A stretch of 20,564 nucleotides of DNA from an uncultured Clostridium sp. Lineage in GTDB: Bacteria > Bacillota > Clostridia > Peptostreptococcales > Peptostreptococcaceae. Positions 1 to 6,125 of the stretch are shown piece by piece. How positions within the stretch are numbered: the stretch's first letter is position 1; every line of letters begins with the position of its first letter. The notes under the pieces were generated by a model, which saw only the letters and a list, made by a program, of their open reading frames with translations, was not told the origin of the DNA and searched no databases. The DNA lies in the NCBI GenBank assembly GCA_900557165.1, contig USRS01000040.1, positions 1 to 20,564 on the forward strand, given 5' to 3'. A program made the translations under genes and the position numbers.

Positions 1-226
1 ATGTTTTGTCATTAAATGTAAGTGCTGTCTTATCAAGTTCACCTGTTGAACTGTTTGATGGCTGACGATTGTACCAACATAAAGGCTTGTCCTTATTGGC
101 TACGTCTCCGCCTGAACTGCTTCCGCCACTTCCACTACTTGAACTTCCTCCTGATGAACCACATCCTACCATTGAAACTCCAATTGCTGCTGCTACCAAC
201 ACTGTTAATAATTTTGATTTTCTCAT
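1..226 (-). CDS. mglB: Galactose/methylgalactoside ABC transporter substrate-binding lipoprotein, N-terminal part
   Basis: Reverse-strand reading frame starting with ATG at 226, nine bases after a GGAGG site, and running off the window edge after 75 residues. It opens with a lipoprotein signal: positive MRKSK, a hydrophobic stretch to about residue 20, and a lipobox ending at Cys22. A Ser/Gly-rich linker (about 23-40) follows, then the start of the mature domain with KPLCWYNRQPS and STGELDKTALTFND. That mature start resembles clostridial MglB proteins, whose D-galactose/D-glucose-binding fold begins with a KPLVWFNRQPS-like segment. The lipoprotein would be anchored outside the membrane and would pass sugar to an MglAC-type permease, presumably encoded beyond the left edge. 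Another periplasmic-binding-fold sugar receptor is possible because two thirds or more of the protein is missing. Confidence 0.72.
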   Translation of the reverse strand, partial: MRKSKLLTVLVAAAIGVSMVGCGSSGGSSSSGSGGSSSGGDVANKDKPLCWYNRQPSNSSTGELDKTALTFNDKT

Positions 227-282
227 TTAACTGTTCCTCCTGTTTTTTAACTTTTTGTTTTCCCGTCTCATTGACTACGTTC

Positions 283-288
283 ATTATA
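283..288 (-). promoter_or_regulatory. Possible -10 element for the mglB-like gene
   Basis: Read on the minus strand this is a perfect TATAAT, about 57 bases before the ATG at 226. The hexamer 17 bases upstream is only a run of T, so the -35 element is poor. I see no clear catabolite-repression (cre) operator nearby. Confidence 0.35.
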
Positions 289-362
289 GATTTTATCTTG
301 TACAAAAAAAATAGAATATTTTTAGATTAAATAGCAATTTTTTTCTATTTTTTACTTTTTTT

Positions 363-542
363 ATGGATATTTTTACTAATTCGATAAACTTCTTTTTAAA
401 ACTTAAGCCTGAATTCACCATACTTGCTCTAAAAGATTTAGTATCATTAAACAAAAACTTAGTAAAGAGATTATTTGTAGAGGAACTTGATAATGATGAG
501 ATATTAGATTTTATTGTGGAAAATGACTATATATTTGAGTAA
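363..542 (+). CDS. Short orphan reading frame, possible gene remnant
   Basis: A 59-residue frame from ATG 363 to TAA 540-542 that fills most of the 339-base gap between the mglB-like gene and the gene at 566. The translation is hydrophilic and acidic towards the end, with ...NLVKRLFVEELDNDE... and a C-terminus NDYIFE. There is no ribosome-binding site before the ATG, only a T-rich stretch, and the frame stays open back to a stop at 312-314. It ends 23 bases before the next ATG and looks more gene-like than the T-rich DNA before it. I read it as the 3' remnant of a larger gene that lost its front, or as a weakly translated small protein. I do not recognise the family. Confidence 0.35.
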   Translation: MDIFTNSINFFLKLKPEFTILALKDLVSLNKNLVKRLFVEELDNDEILDFIVENDYIFE

Positions 543-565
543 GAGTATATTTGAGGTGATATATT

Positions 566-1447
566 ATGAATCAAAGCGAATACATAGAAATGATAATAAA
601 AGATTTAAATATAATTACAATGGAATTAATAGAAGAACATAATATACCATTGTACATGCCTCTAGAAAAGTGTATATCTTCTTCTAATATAGAAGATTTA
701 TATTTAAAAAATGAATACTCCATATATGATCAATTAGATGGCGCTTACAAAAAGGAACTTAAAAACTTATTTAACGACTTAAAAAAAATAAATTTCCTAG
801 GTAATCCAAAATTATTTTACTACAAAGATAATACTATAAAAATTACATCGGATATTTTAGATCTATTATGGTTTCATGGTGATAAAGACAGTATTTATTT
901 TATTATAAATACATATTTAAATAATTTAAAAAAATATTTAGAGCAATTGGAATTTATTAAATTTGTTCAATATATAGTAGATATACCTAATTTAAAACTA
1001 GACATTGGAGAGCCTAAATTAACTATAGATGATAAAGGAATAAAAATTACATATCCATTTGCTAGATTTAATATGGATTTTTTAATTAAGGAGATAAAGT
1101 CTAAACTAGAAGATAAAAAAATGGAGATAATGTCTTCAGTTCTTTTATTAAGACAAACTGAAAATGATATATATATACCACAAAAATATGAAGACTATGA
1201 TATACCTGAAATTTTTAAATGTTGTTTAAGCAATTTTTATATAGAAAGTATTAATCAAGTTAAATATGTAAAAGTATTTTTTGAAGGGAAATTTGTCAAT
1301 ATATCTTATTTGAGTGCTTATGAATTTATGAACAATAAAACAAACAAACCTTATTGTTATTTTTATACAAAAAATAATCAACTATTGGATATGAAAATCC
1401 AAAATAAAATCAATAAAATTCTTAGAATACAAGATTCTTTAGAATAA
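566..1447 (+). CDS. Hypothetical protein, first gene of an uncharacterised three-gene operon
   Basis: A 293-residue protein starting at ATG 566 behind a good GAGGTGA site. I do not recognise a family. It is probably cytoplasmic: there is no signal peptide or membrane segment, and it is rich in Lys, Ile, Asn and Tyr, with alternating helix-like (residues 1-20, 55-75, 100-140) and strand-like stretches (DIPNLKLDIGEPKLTIDDKG, residues about 138-157). Three Cys are present, including a CC pair in the FKCCLSNF segment, but they do not form a metal-binding pattern. It is followed after 13 bases by the gene at 1461, which has its own AAGGAG site, so the two are probably cotranscribed. The very AT-rich composition and lack of recognisable relatives suggest a fast-evolving accessory gene. 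No function is assigned. Confidence 0.8.
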   Translation: MNQSEYIEMIIKDLNIITMELIEEHNIPLYMPLEKCISSSNIEDLYLKNEYSIYDQLDGAYKKELKNLFNDLKKINFLGNPKLFYYKDNTIKITSDILDLLWFHGDKDSIYFIINTYLNNLKKYLEQLEFIKFVQYIVDIPNLKLDIGEPKLTIDDKGIKITYPFARFNMDFLIKEIKSKLEDKKMEIMSSVLLLRQTENDIYIPQKYEDYDIPEIFKCCLSNFYIESINQVKYVKVFFEGKFVNISYLSAYEFMNNKTNKPYCYFYTKNNQLLDMKIQNKINKILRIQDSLE

Positions 1448-1460
1448 TAAGGAGTTTATT

Positions 1461-2138
1461 ATGGATAATTATAAAAAAATTAAAGAAAAAATATTAAATA
1501 TGGTTGAACAATTAAAAAATAAAAATATTTTAGTTGAAGTAGATTTTCATGAAAATAGAAATAAATTTTCAGTTTATAGCACTCGTGACGCAAATTTTCT
1601 TAATTATAAAGTTATATACATACCAAAGAAATTTTTACTCAAAGAAGATGAATATTATATAAATAAATTTCCTTCATTTCTATCTTCTTTAGATTCTAAA
1701 GCTACAAAAATAGATTATCTTTTAAAGGACTTAGATAAAAATTCAAAAGTGAATTTTGAAAATGTGAAGTATAATAGTTATTTTCATTTTACAGAAAATG
1801 AGGTTATTGTAAATATAGATTCATATGGCGATGATTTGGATAAATTTAAAGAAATATTAATGTACTATAATAAAAATCCAAAAATATTTGTAAGAAATAT
1901 AGTTTCTAATAATTTATCTTATGACTTTAATGAGCTTGTTAAAAATGGAAAAATGAGATATTTTAAATCAAATATTTATAATGTAAAACTTCAAGGAAAA
2001 AAATATATAGTTTTTAATACTACTGATTCTTTTGAAAAAATTATGTATATATTAGATGAAGAAGATAATTATATGGATATTATGGATGAAAAATATATAA
2101 AAATACTAAAGAAGCTTTCATTAATAAATGGATTATAG
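1461..2138 (+). CDS. Hypothetical protein, second gene of the uncharacterised operon
   Basis: A 225-residue protein from ATG 1461, preceded by AAGGAG at a normal distance. The N-terminus is a likely amphipathic helix (KKIKEKILNMVEQLKNK), followed by alternating charged and aromatic segments and a C-terminal helix (EKYIKILKKLSL). There is no signal sequence, no membrane span and no Cys, so a soluble cytoplasmic protein is expected. I do not recognise a domain. Size and layout recall small alpha/beta immunity-type or SMI1-like proteins, but no diagnostic motif supports that. It lies 13 bases after the first gene and 11 bases before the third, all in one direction, consistent with a single transcript. 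Confidence 0.8.
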   Translation: MDNYKKIKEKILNMVEQLKNKNILVEVDFHENRNKFSVYSTRDANFLNYKVIYIPKKFLLKEDEYYINKFPSFLSSLDSKATKIDYLLKDLDKNSKVNFENVKYNSYFHFTENEVIVNIDSYGDDLDKFKEILMYYNKNPKIFVRNIVSNNLSYDFNELVKNGKMRYFKSNIYNVKLQGKKYIVFNTTDSFEKIMYILDEEDNYMDIMDEKYIKILKKLSLINGL

Positions 2139-2149
2139 GAGGTGGAGTT

Positions 2150-2473
2150 TTGTCTAAAATTTATATTAACAAAACGTATCTATATACTAAGAAAAACATA
2201 GCTGGATTTGAATTATTAGATAAAGAAAATAAAGATTTTAGAAAATTACTTCATTATGAAGAGGCCATAGAATATATAAAATCTTTGGGAGGAAAAATTG
2301 AAAATGCCCAGGTTTTTATAAAAAATAAAAATGACTTAGGTAAAAATATTTATGATATAAAGGTTGATGGACAAATAATTTTTAATTTAAGTGTTTTATA
2401 TAATGAAAGAGAAAAGTATTATGATAAGTATAAAGATTTAATTTACAAATTTATTTGTATATTAAATTTGTAA
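2150..2473 (+). CDS. Hypothetical small protein, third gene of the uncharacterised operon
   Basis: A 107-residue protein with a TTG start at 2150, chosen because a strong GGAGGTGG site sits just upstream and no ATG or GTG fits. The protein is soluble and Lys/Tyr-rich, with a predicted alpha/beta pattern: KTYLYTKKNIAGFELLD, a central helix around HYEEAIEYIKSLGG, then strands around AQVFIKNKN and YDIKVDGQIIFNL. No Cys, membrane span or signal peptide is present and I recognise no family. It closes the 566-2473 gene set. No terminator-like hairpin is obvious between it and the gene at 2574, so readthrough into that gene is possible. Confidence 0.75.
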   Translation: MSKIYINKTYLYTKKNIAGFELLDKENKDFRKLLHYEEAIEYIKSLGGKIENAQVFIKNKNDLGKNIYDIKVDGQIIFNLSVLYNEREKYYDKYKDLIYKFICILNL

Positions 2474-2573
2474 AGTTAAATAATGCTAAAAATATTCCAA
2501 AATATACATGTTTAAACTGATTATTACAGGAGTTACAATATAAGTATCAGATGAGGGGGGGAGAGTCAGATAA

Positions 2574-3116
2574 ATGTCAAAAGAAGATAACTTAGATTTT
2601 AAAAATGAATATCTATATGAAGTTGAAGCAAGAGGTATTCTTATTAAAGAATACATAGGCAAAGAACAAAGAGTAACTATACCTGAAATTATCGAAAATA
2701 AGAAAGTAACAAAAATAGCAAGTGAAGCTTTTGAAGGTAAAAACTTATTAGAAGTTAATATGCCAGATACTATTAAAGAAATAGGTAAATATGCTTTTGC
2801 ATCAAATATGTATTTAGAACATATTAAATTATCATCAAATTTAAAATCAATACCAGAAGGAATGCTTGCATTTTGTACTAAACTTAAAAATGTGGAAATA
2901 CCATCATCAGTAAAATCAATTGGTAAAAATTCTTTAGACTATGTTAAGTTAAGAAAAATTATCATACCAAGCTCAGTTCAAAAAATAAACAATAAAGTTT
3001 TCGGAAGAAAATTAGAAAAAATTAAAAGTACAACCTTCGTAGTTGAGAAAAATAGTTTTGCAGAAGAATTTTTAACTTCTAAAAAACTAGAAATTGAATA
3101 TATAAGTAATTTATAA
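2574..3116 (+). CDS. BspA-like leucine-rich repeat (LRR_5) protein, small and apparently cytoplasmic
   Basis: A 180-residue protein whose centre (residues about 44-150) is made of repeats of about 23 residues of the BspA/Treponema type. Recurring pieces are VTKIASEAFEG, IKEIGKYAFAS, LKSIPEGMLAF, VKSIGKNSLDYV and VQKINNKVF, with intervening strands such as LLEVNMPDT and LKNVEIPSS. The tail (TTFVVEKNSFAEEFLTSKKL) resembles the closing segment common in these proteins. Such repeats form curved protein-binding surfaces and most relatives are secreted. Here there is no signal peptide or anchor, so an intracellular role or a domain-only paralogue is likely. The ATG at 2574 is set back about 12 bases from a purine-rich GGGGGGGAGAG stretch. 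The gene ends in a strong terminator. Confidence 0.8.
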   Translation: MSKEDNLDFKNEYLYEVEARGILIKEYIGKEQRVTIPEIIENKKVTKIASEAFEGKNLLEVNMPDTIKEIGKYAFASNMYLEHIKLSSNLKSIPEGMLAFCTKLKNVEIPSSVKSIGKNSLDYVKLRKIIIPSSVQKINNKVFGRKLEKIKSTTFVVEKNSFAEEFLTSKKLEIEYISNL

Positions 3117-3120
3117 ACAT

Positions 3121-3161
3121 AAAAATACTGACTATTCTATTTGTAGATAGTCAGTATTTTT
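3121..3161 (+). terminator. Intrinsic terminator after the LRR gene
   Basis: Perfect 15-bp inverted repeat (arms 3121-3135 and 3147-3161, core ACTGACTAT/ATAGTCAGT) with an 11-base loop. The A5 and T5 arm ends give a T run on the plus strand. It begins four bases after the LRR stop codon. Confidence 0.85.
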
Positions 3162-3198
3162 ATATATTTTGATGAATATACAAATTCAGGCATTATGA

Positions 3199-3204
3199 TA
3201 TAAT
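3199..3204 (+). promoter_or_regulatory. Possible -10 element for the hydrolase gene
   Basis: Perfect TATAAT about 82 bases before the ATG at 3287. No good -35 hexamer lies at 16-18 bases. It falls downstream of the terminator at 3121-3161, where a new promoter is needed. Confidence 0.4.
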
Positions 3205-3286
3205 ATAAGGTAATAAAGTTAAAATTTGAATATATAAAATAAAAATATAACTTTCTACAAAATTATAAACTTAAGAGGTATATATA

Positions 3287-4240
3287 ATGGATTGTAAAGA
3301 ATTTTATTTTAAAGGAAAAGAAGATTTAGATATACATGTTTATAAATGGACGAGCAAAATTGTAAATCCAAAGGCAGTTGTACAAATAGCCCATGGTATG
3401 TCTGAAACAGCAATAAGATATGAAGAATTTGCAAAAAAACTAACTGAAAATGGGTACATAGTATATATTAATGACCATAGGGGTCATGGATTAACTGCTA
3501 AAACAATAGATAATGTGGGGTACTTGGCAGATAAGGATGGTTTTAGATGTTTGGTTGAAGATATGAATACTTTAACTAATATAATAAAAGAAGAAAATCC
3601 TGATTTACCAATATATTTATTTGGTCATAGTATGGGTTCTTTTGCAAGTCAAAGATACATAATGGAATATGGAAATCAATTAGATGGACTAATATTATCT
3701 GGTTCAAATGGAAAACACGGTGAAATTTTGAAAGTTGGAGAATTTTTATCAAATTACATATGTAAAAAACATGGAAGAAGGCATAGAAGTAAGACTTTAG
3801 ACAATTTAATATTTGGTGGAAATAATAAAAAATTCAAATCATCTAAAACTGACTTTGACTGGTTAAGTAGGGATGAAAAAGAAGTTCAAAAATACATAGA
3901 TGACTCATTCTGTGGAGTTTTATTTACTTGTGGATTTTTCTATGATTTTATAAAAGGTCTTCAAGAAATAGAAAATCCTCAAAACTTAAAGAAAGTTCCC
4001 CTAGATTTACCTATATATATTATGTCTGGGGATAGGGACCCTATTGGTAAAGATGGAAAAGGTGTATTAAGATTAAGAGATAGATATGTAAATTTAGGTG
4101 TTAAAAATGTTTCATGTAAATTATATGAAGGTGGAAGACATGAAATGTTAAATGAAATAAATAAAGAAGAAGTTATGAAAGATATAATTTCTTGGTTAAA
4201 TGAAAGACAAAATAATATACAAACAATAAAAAACTGCTAG
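3287..4240 (+). CDS. Alpha/beta hydrolase, monoacylglycerol lipase/lysophospholipase type
   Basis: A 317-residue serine hydrolase of the Hydrolase_4 (serine aminopeptidase S33/monoglyceride lipase-like) family. Visible landmarks are the oxyanion-hole region HGM (36-38), the INDHRGHG segment (61-68), the nucleophile elbow GHSMG with Ser115, the acid segment SGDRDPIG (Asp251 or Asp249), and GGRHEML with the catalytic His285. There is no signal peptide, so it is expected in the cytoplasm acting on monoacylglycerols, lysophospholipids or similar esters. The exact substrate cannot be read from sequence. An insertion rich in Lys, Arg and Asn (about 155-190) is the likely lid. It starts at ATG 3287 after AAGAGG, appears monocistronic, and ends inside a terminator shared with the opposing gene. 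Confidence 0.88.
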   Translation: MDCKEFYFKGKEDLDIHVYKWTSKIVNPKAVVQIAHGMSETAIRYEEFAKKLTENGYIVYINDHRGHGLTAKTIDNVGYLADKDGFRCLVEDMNTLTNIIKEENPDLPIYLFGHSMGSFASQRYIMEYGNQLDGLILSGSNGKHGEILKVGEFLSNYICKKHGRRHRSKTLDNLIFGGNNKKFKSSKTDFDWLSRDEKEVQKYIDDSFCGVLFTCGFFYDFIKGLQEIENPQNLKKVPLDLPIYIMSGDRDPIGKDGKGVLRLRDRYVNLGVKNVSCKLYEGGRHEMLNEINKEEVMKDIISWLNERQNNIQTIKNC

Positions 4241-4252
4241 ATAGCAGTTTTT
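4229..4252. terminator. Bidirectional terminator between convergent genes
   Basis: Arms 4229-4238 and 4243-4252 (AAAAACTGCT/AGCAGTTTTT) form a 10-bp stem with a four-base loop. It contains the TAG stop of the hydrolase and overlaps the TAA stop of the reverse-strand gene at 4251-4253. A/T runs on both sides allow it to work in both directions. Confidence 0.8.
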
Positions 4253-4730
4253 ATTTGTAATTTTTTAGTATGGAAGGTATATCTTCTGGGGTTACACTTT
4301 CATATACTCTTCCGTTAACAGTTATAATAGGTGGTTTACGACATACACCTACACATCTGGAATAATCCAAGCTAAATTTCATATCCGATGTAGTTTGGCC
4401 TGATTTTATGCCAATTAATCTTTCAAATTCATTCATTATTTCATTGCTATTATTTTTTGAACAGGCACTACCTAAACATACATTTATTTTATATTTACCT
4501 TTAAGTTCTGTAGAAAAATAGCTATAAAAACTTATAGTACTTTCAATTTTATTTAAGGGTATACTTAATTTTTCTCCAATATAAATTTGCACTTCTTTAG
4601 GAAGATATCCAAAAATATTTTGAGCATAATGCAAAGTACTCATTAATTTATCGTCATTATCATTTATTGAACATATAAACTTATCTAATTTATTAAATAA
4701 ATTTTTATTACGAGAAACAAAGTCACACAT
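4251..4730 (-). CDS. Orphan NuoE/HndA-like thioredoxin-fold [2Fe-2S] protein
   Basis: A 159-residue protein of the 24-kDa NADH dehydrogenase subunit (NuoE/HndA) family. It has a helical N-terminal part (about 1-75; DDKLMSTLHYAQNIFGYLP and IPLNKIESTISFYSYF are typical) and a thioredoxin-like [2Fe-2S] domain. The four expected cluster ligands are present: Cys85 and Cys90 (C-x4-C), Cys126 and Cys130 (C-x3-C). In relatives such as NADP-reducing or bifurcating hydrogenases and complex I this subunit passes electrons to a NuoF-type flavoprotein. No NuoF or hydrogenase gene lies next to it, so its partner must be encoded elsewhere. It starts at ATG 4730 behind AAAGGAG and diverges from the Mrp-like gene. 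A stand-alone regulatory or carrier role is possible. Confidence 0.85.
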   Translation of the reverse strand: MCDFVSRNKNLFNKLDKFICSINDNDDKLMSTLHYAQNIFGYLPKEVQIYIGEKLSIPLNKIESTISFYSYFSTELKGKYKINVCLGSACSKNNSNEIMNEFERLIGIKSGQTTSDMKFSLDYSRCVGVCRKPPIITVNGRVYESVTPEDIPSILKNYK

Positions 4731-4823
4731 GTAAATTCTCCTTTTACTATATAAATATAATTAAGTATATAAAATACCCTTAATTTAATATAATAAACTT
4801 GATAAAAAATGACAATGACTTAA

Positions 4824-4851
4824 TTGATTTTAATATTTAGGAAATTATACA
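4824..4851 (+). promoter_or_regulatory. Possible sigma-A promoter for the Mrp-like gene
   Basis: TTGATT (4824-4829) and TATACA (4846-4851) with a 16-base spacer, predicting a leader of about 90 bases before the ATG at 4949. It lies in the 218-base divergent gap, in which I see no other structured element. Confidence 0.4.
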
Positions 4852-4948
4852 TTAAAAATAAAAAATGTGGGTATAAACTGAATATAAATTAATTTTTAAA
4901 CAAAAATTAAAAAATGAACTAATAACTAAATCAGTGGAGGAAATGAAA

Positions 4949-5779
4949 ATGGGAAATTGCAACTCATGTCCATCAAAAAATAATTGTGGCAAACAAGCTA
5001 CTTGTACAATAGAGAATAATCCAAATAATAAAATAAAAAATATAATAGGAATTATGAGTGGAAAAGGTGGTGTGGGAAAATCTACAGTAACATCATTAAT
5101 TGCCAAGAAATTAAATAAAGAAGGTTATAAAGTTGGTATATTAGATGCAGATATAACAGGACCAAGTATTCCTAGACTTATGGGATTAAAAAATGAAAGG
5201 GCTATATCAAGTGATGGTGTAAATATTTTTCCTGTAGTAAGTAAAGAAGGTATAAAGACTATGTCAATAAACTACATGGTAGGTGACGAGAGTCAACCTG
5301 TTGTATTTAAAGGTCCTTTAATAAGTAATACGATTAAGCAGTTTTACAAAGATGTAATGTGGGAAGAGCTTGATTATTTACTTATAGATATGCCTCCAGG
5401 GACAGGGGATGTTGCTTTAACAGTAATGCAATCGCTGCCTATAACAGGTATGGTAATGGTATCTGTACCTCAAGATATGATTTCAATGATAGTTGCCAAA
5501 GGTATAAATATGGCAAAGAAATTAAATGTAAATGTACTTGGTGTTGTTGAAAATATGAGTTATATTCAATGTCCAGATTGTAGCAAGAAAATAAAATTAT
5601 TCGATGGTGATGATACAGAAAAATTCCTAAGTGAAATGAATTTAGAGCTTTTAGGAGAGCTACCAATGACTAGAGAAATTATTGAAATAACTCATAATGG
5701 GGTAAGTGAAGTTAGTGATGAGCTAGATGTTGTTTTAAATGATATAGTAAGTAAAATTAATAATAAAATTAGTAAATAA
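4949..5779 (+). CDS. Mrp/NBP35-family Fe-S cluster carrier ATPase
   Basis: A 276-residue P-loop ATPase (ParA/MinD-like, Mrp/NBP35 branch) that binds and hands on [4Fe-4S] clusters in the cytoplasm. Landmarks are the deviant Walker A GKGGVGKS (38-45), DADITGPSIPR (66-76), the Walker B region LLIDMPPGTGD (144-154) and the cluster-binding CPDC (208-211) near the dimer interface. The N-terminus carries a Cys cluster (Cys4, Cys7, Cys13, Cys19), as in NBP35-like members. A longer frame opens with GTG at 4934, but the GGAGG at 4936-4940 lies inside it. I chose ATG 4949, eight bases after that site; ATG 4943 is too close. It appears monocistronic, with a terminator after it. Confidence 0.92.
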   Translation: MGNCNSCPSKNNCGKQATCTIENNPNNKIKNIIGIMSGKGGVGKSTVTSLIAKKLNKEGYKVGILDADITGPSIPRLMGLKNERAISSDGVNIFPVVSKEGIKTMSINYMVGDESQPVVFKGPLISNTIKQFYKDVMWEELDYLLIDMPPGTGDVALTVMQSLPITGMVMVSVPQDMISMIVAKGINMAKKLNVNVLGVVENMSYIQCPDCSKKIKLFDGDDTEKFLSEMNLELLGELPMTREIIEITHNGVSEVSDELDVVLNDIVSKINNKISK

Positions 5780-5804
5780 ATATATTTTTATATTAATTAT
5801 TCTT

Positions 5805-5839
5805 AAAAAAGAGAATCAGTTTTACTGGTTCTCTTTTTT
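5805..5839 (+). terminator. Intrinsic terminator after the Mrp-like gene
   Basis: Arms 5805-5819 and 5825-5839 (core GAGAATCAG/CTGGTTCTC, one T-G wobble) with a five-base loop and A6/T7 flanks. Confidence 0.85.
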
Positions 5840-5868
5840 TGAATAAGTTTATAAAGTAGAGATAAAAT
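5839..5868 (+). promoter_or_regulatory. Possible promoter for the small gene-murJ operon
   Basis: TTGAAT (5839-5844) and TAAAAT (5863-5868) with an 18-base spacer, starting at the end of the preceding terminator. It predicts transcription from about 5875, some 40 bases before the ATG at 5915. Confidence 0.4.
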
Positions 5869-5914
5869 AATAAAAAAATATTTAATAAATAAAAGAATGT
5901 AAAAAGGAGAGAAA

Positions 5915-6103
5915 ATGACTAATAAAAGAAATAGACAAAATAAAATCGATAAAGAAGAATTAGAATATAGTTTTTTAGGAGATGCATTTATGGGTTCCTC
6001 AATAAATATGGATGATAATTTAGATAATTCTCTGCAAAATATTATAATTTCCATGGAAAGGGATAAAATTCAAAAAGAGATAAAAAATAAAGACAAGAAA
6101 TAA
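5915..6103 (+). CDS. Small hypothetical protein upstream of murJ
   Basis: A 62-residue hydrophilic protein starting at ATG 5915 behind AAGGAGAG. It has a basic N-terminus (NKRNRQNKIDK), an acidic, Asn/Asp-rich middle (SINMDDNLDNSLQ) and a basic, helical C-terminus (MERDKIQKEIKNKDKK). There is no Cys, membrane span or signal peptide, and I recognise no family. The good ribosome-binding site and the 22-base gap to murJ argue that it is a real, cotranscribed gene. Its role is unknown; a link to cell-envelope synthesis would rest on position only. Confidence 0.65.
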   Translation: MTNKRNRQNKIDKEELEYSFLGDAFMGSSINMDDNLDNSLQNIIISMERDKIQKEIKNKDKK

Positions 6104-6125
6104 ATATAAATTTAGGAGTGGAAAA

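Noticed and set aside
22..330. Plus-strand open frame of 102 codons at the left edge
   Set aside because: It is the mirror of the mglB-like reading frame; no ribosome-binding site and a low-complexity Leu/Phe-rich translation.
5439..5666. Minus-strand frame inside the Mrp-like gene
   Set aside because: Shadow of a clearly conserved ATPase gene, without a start signal.
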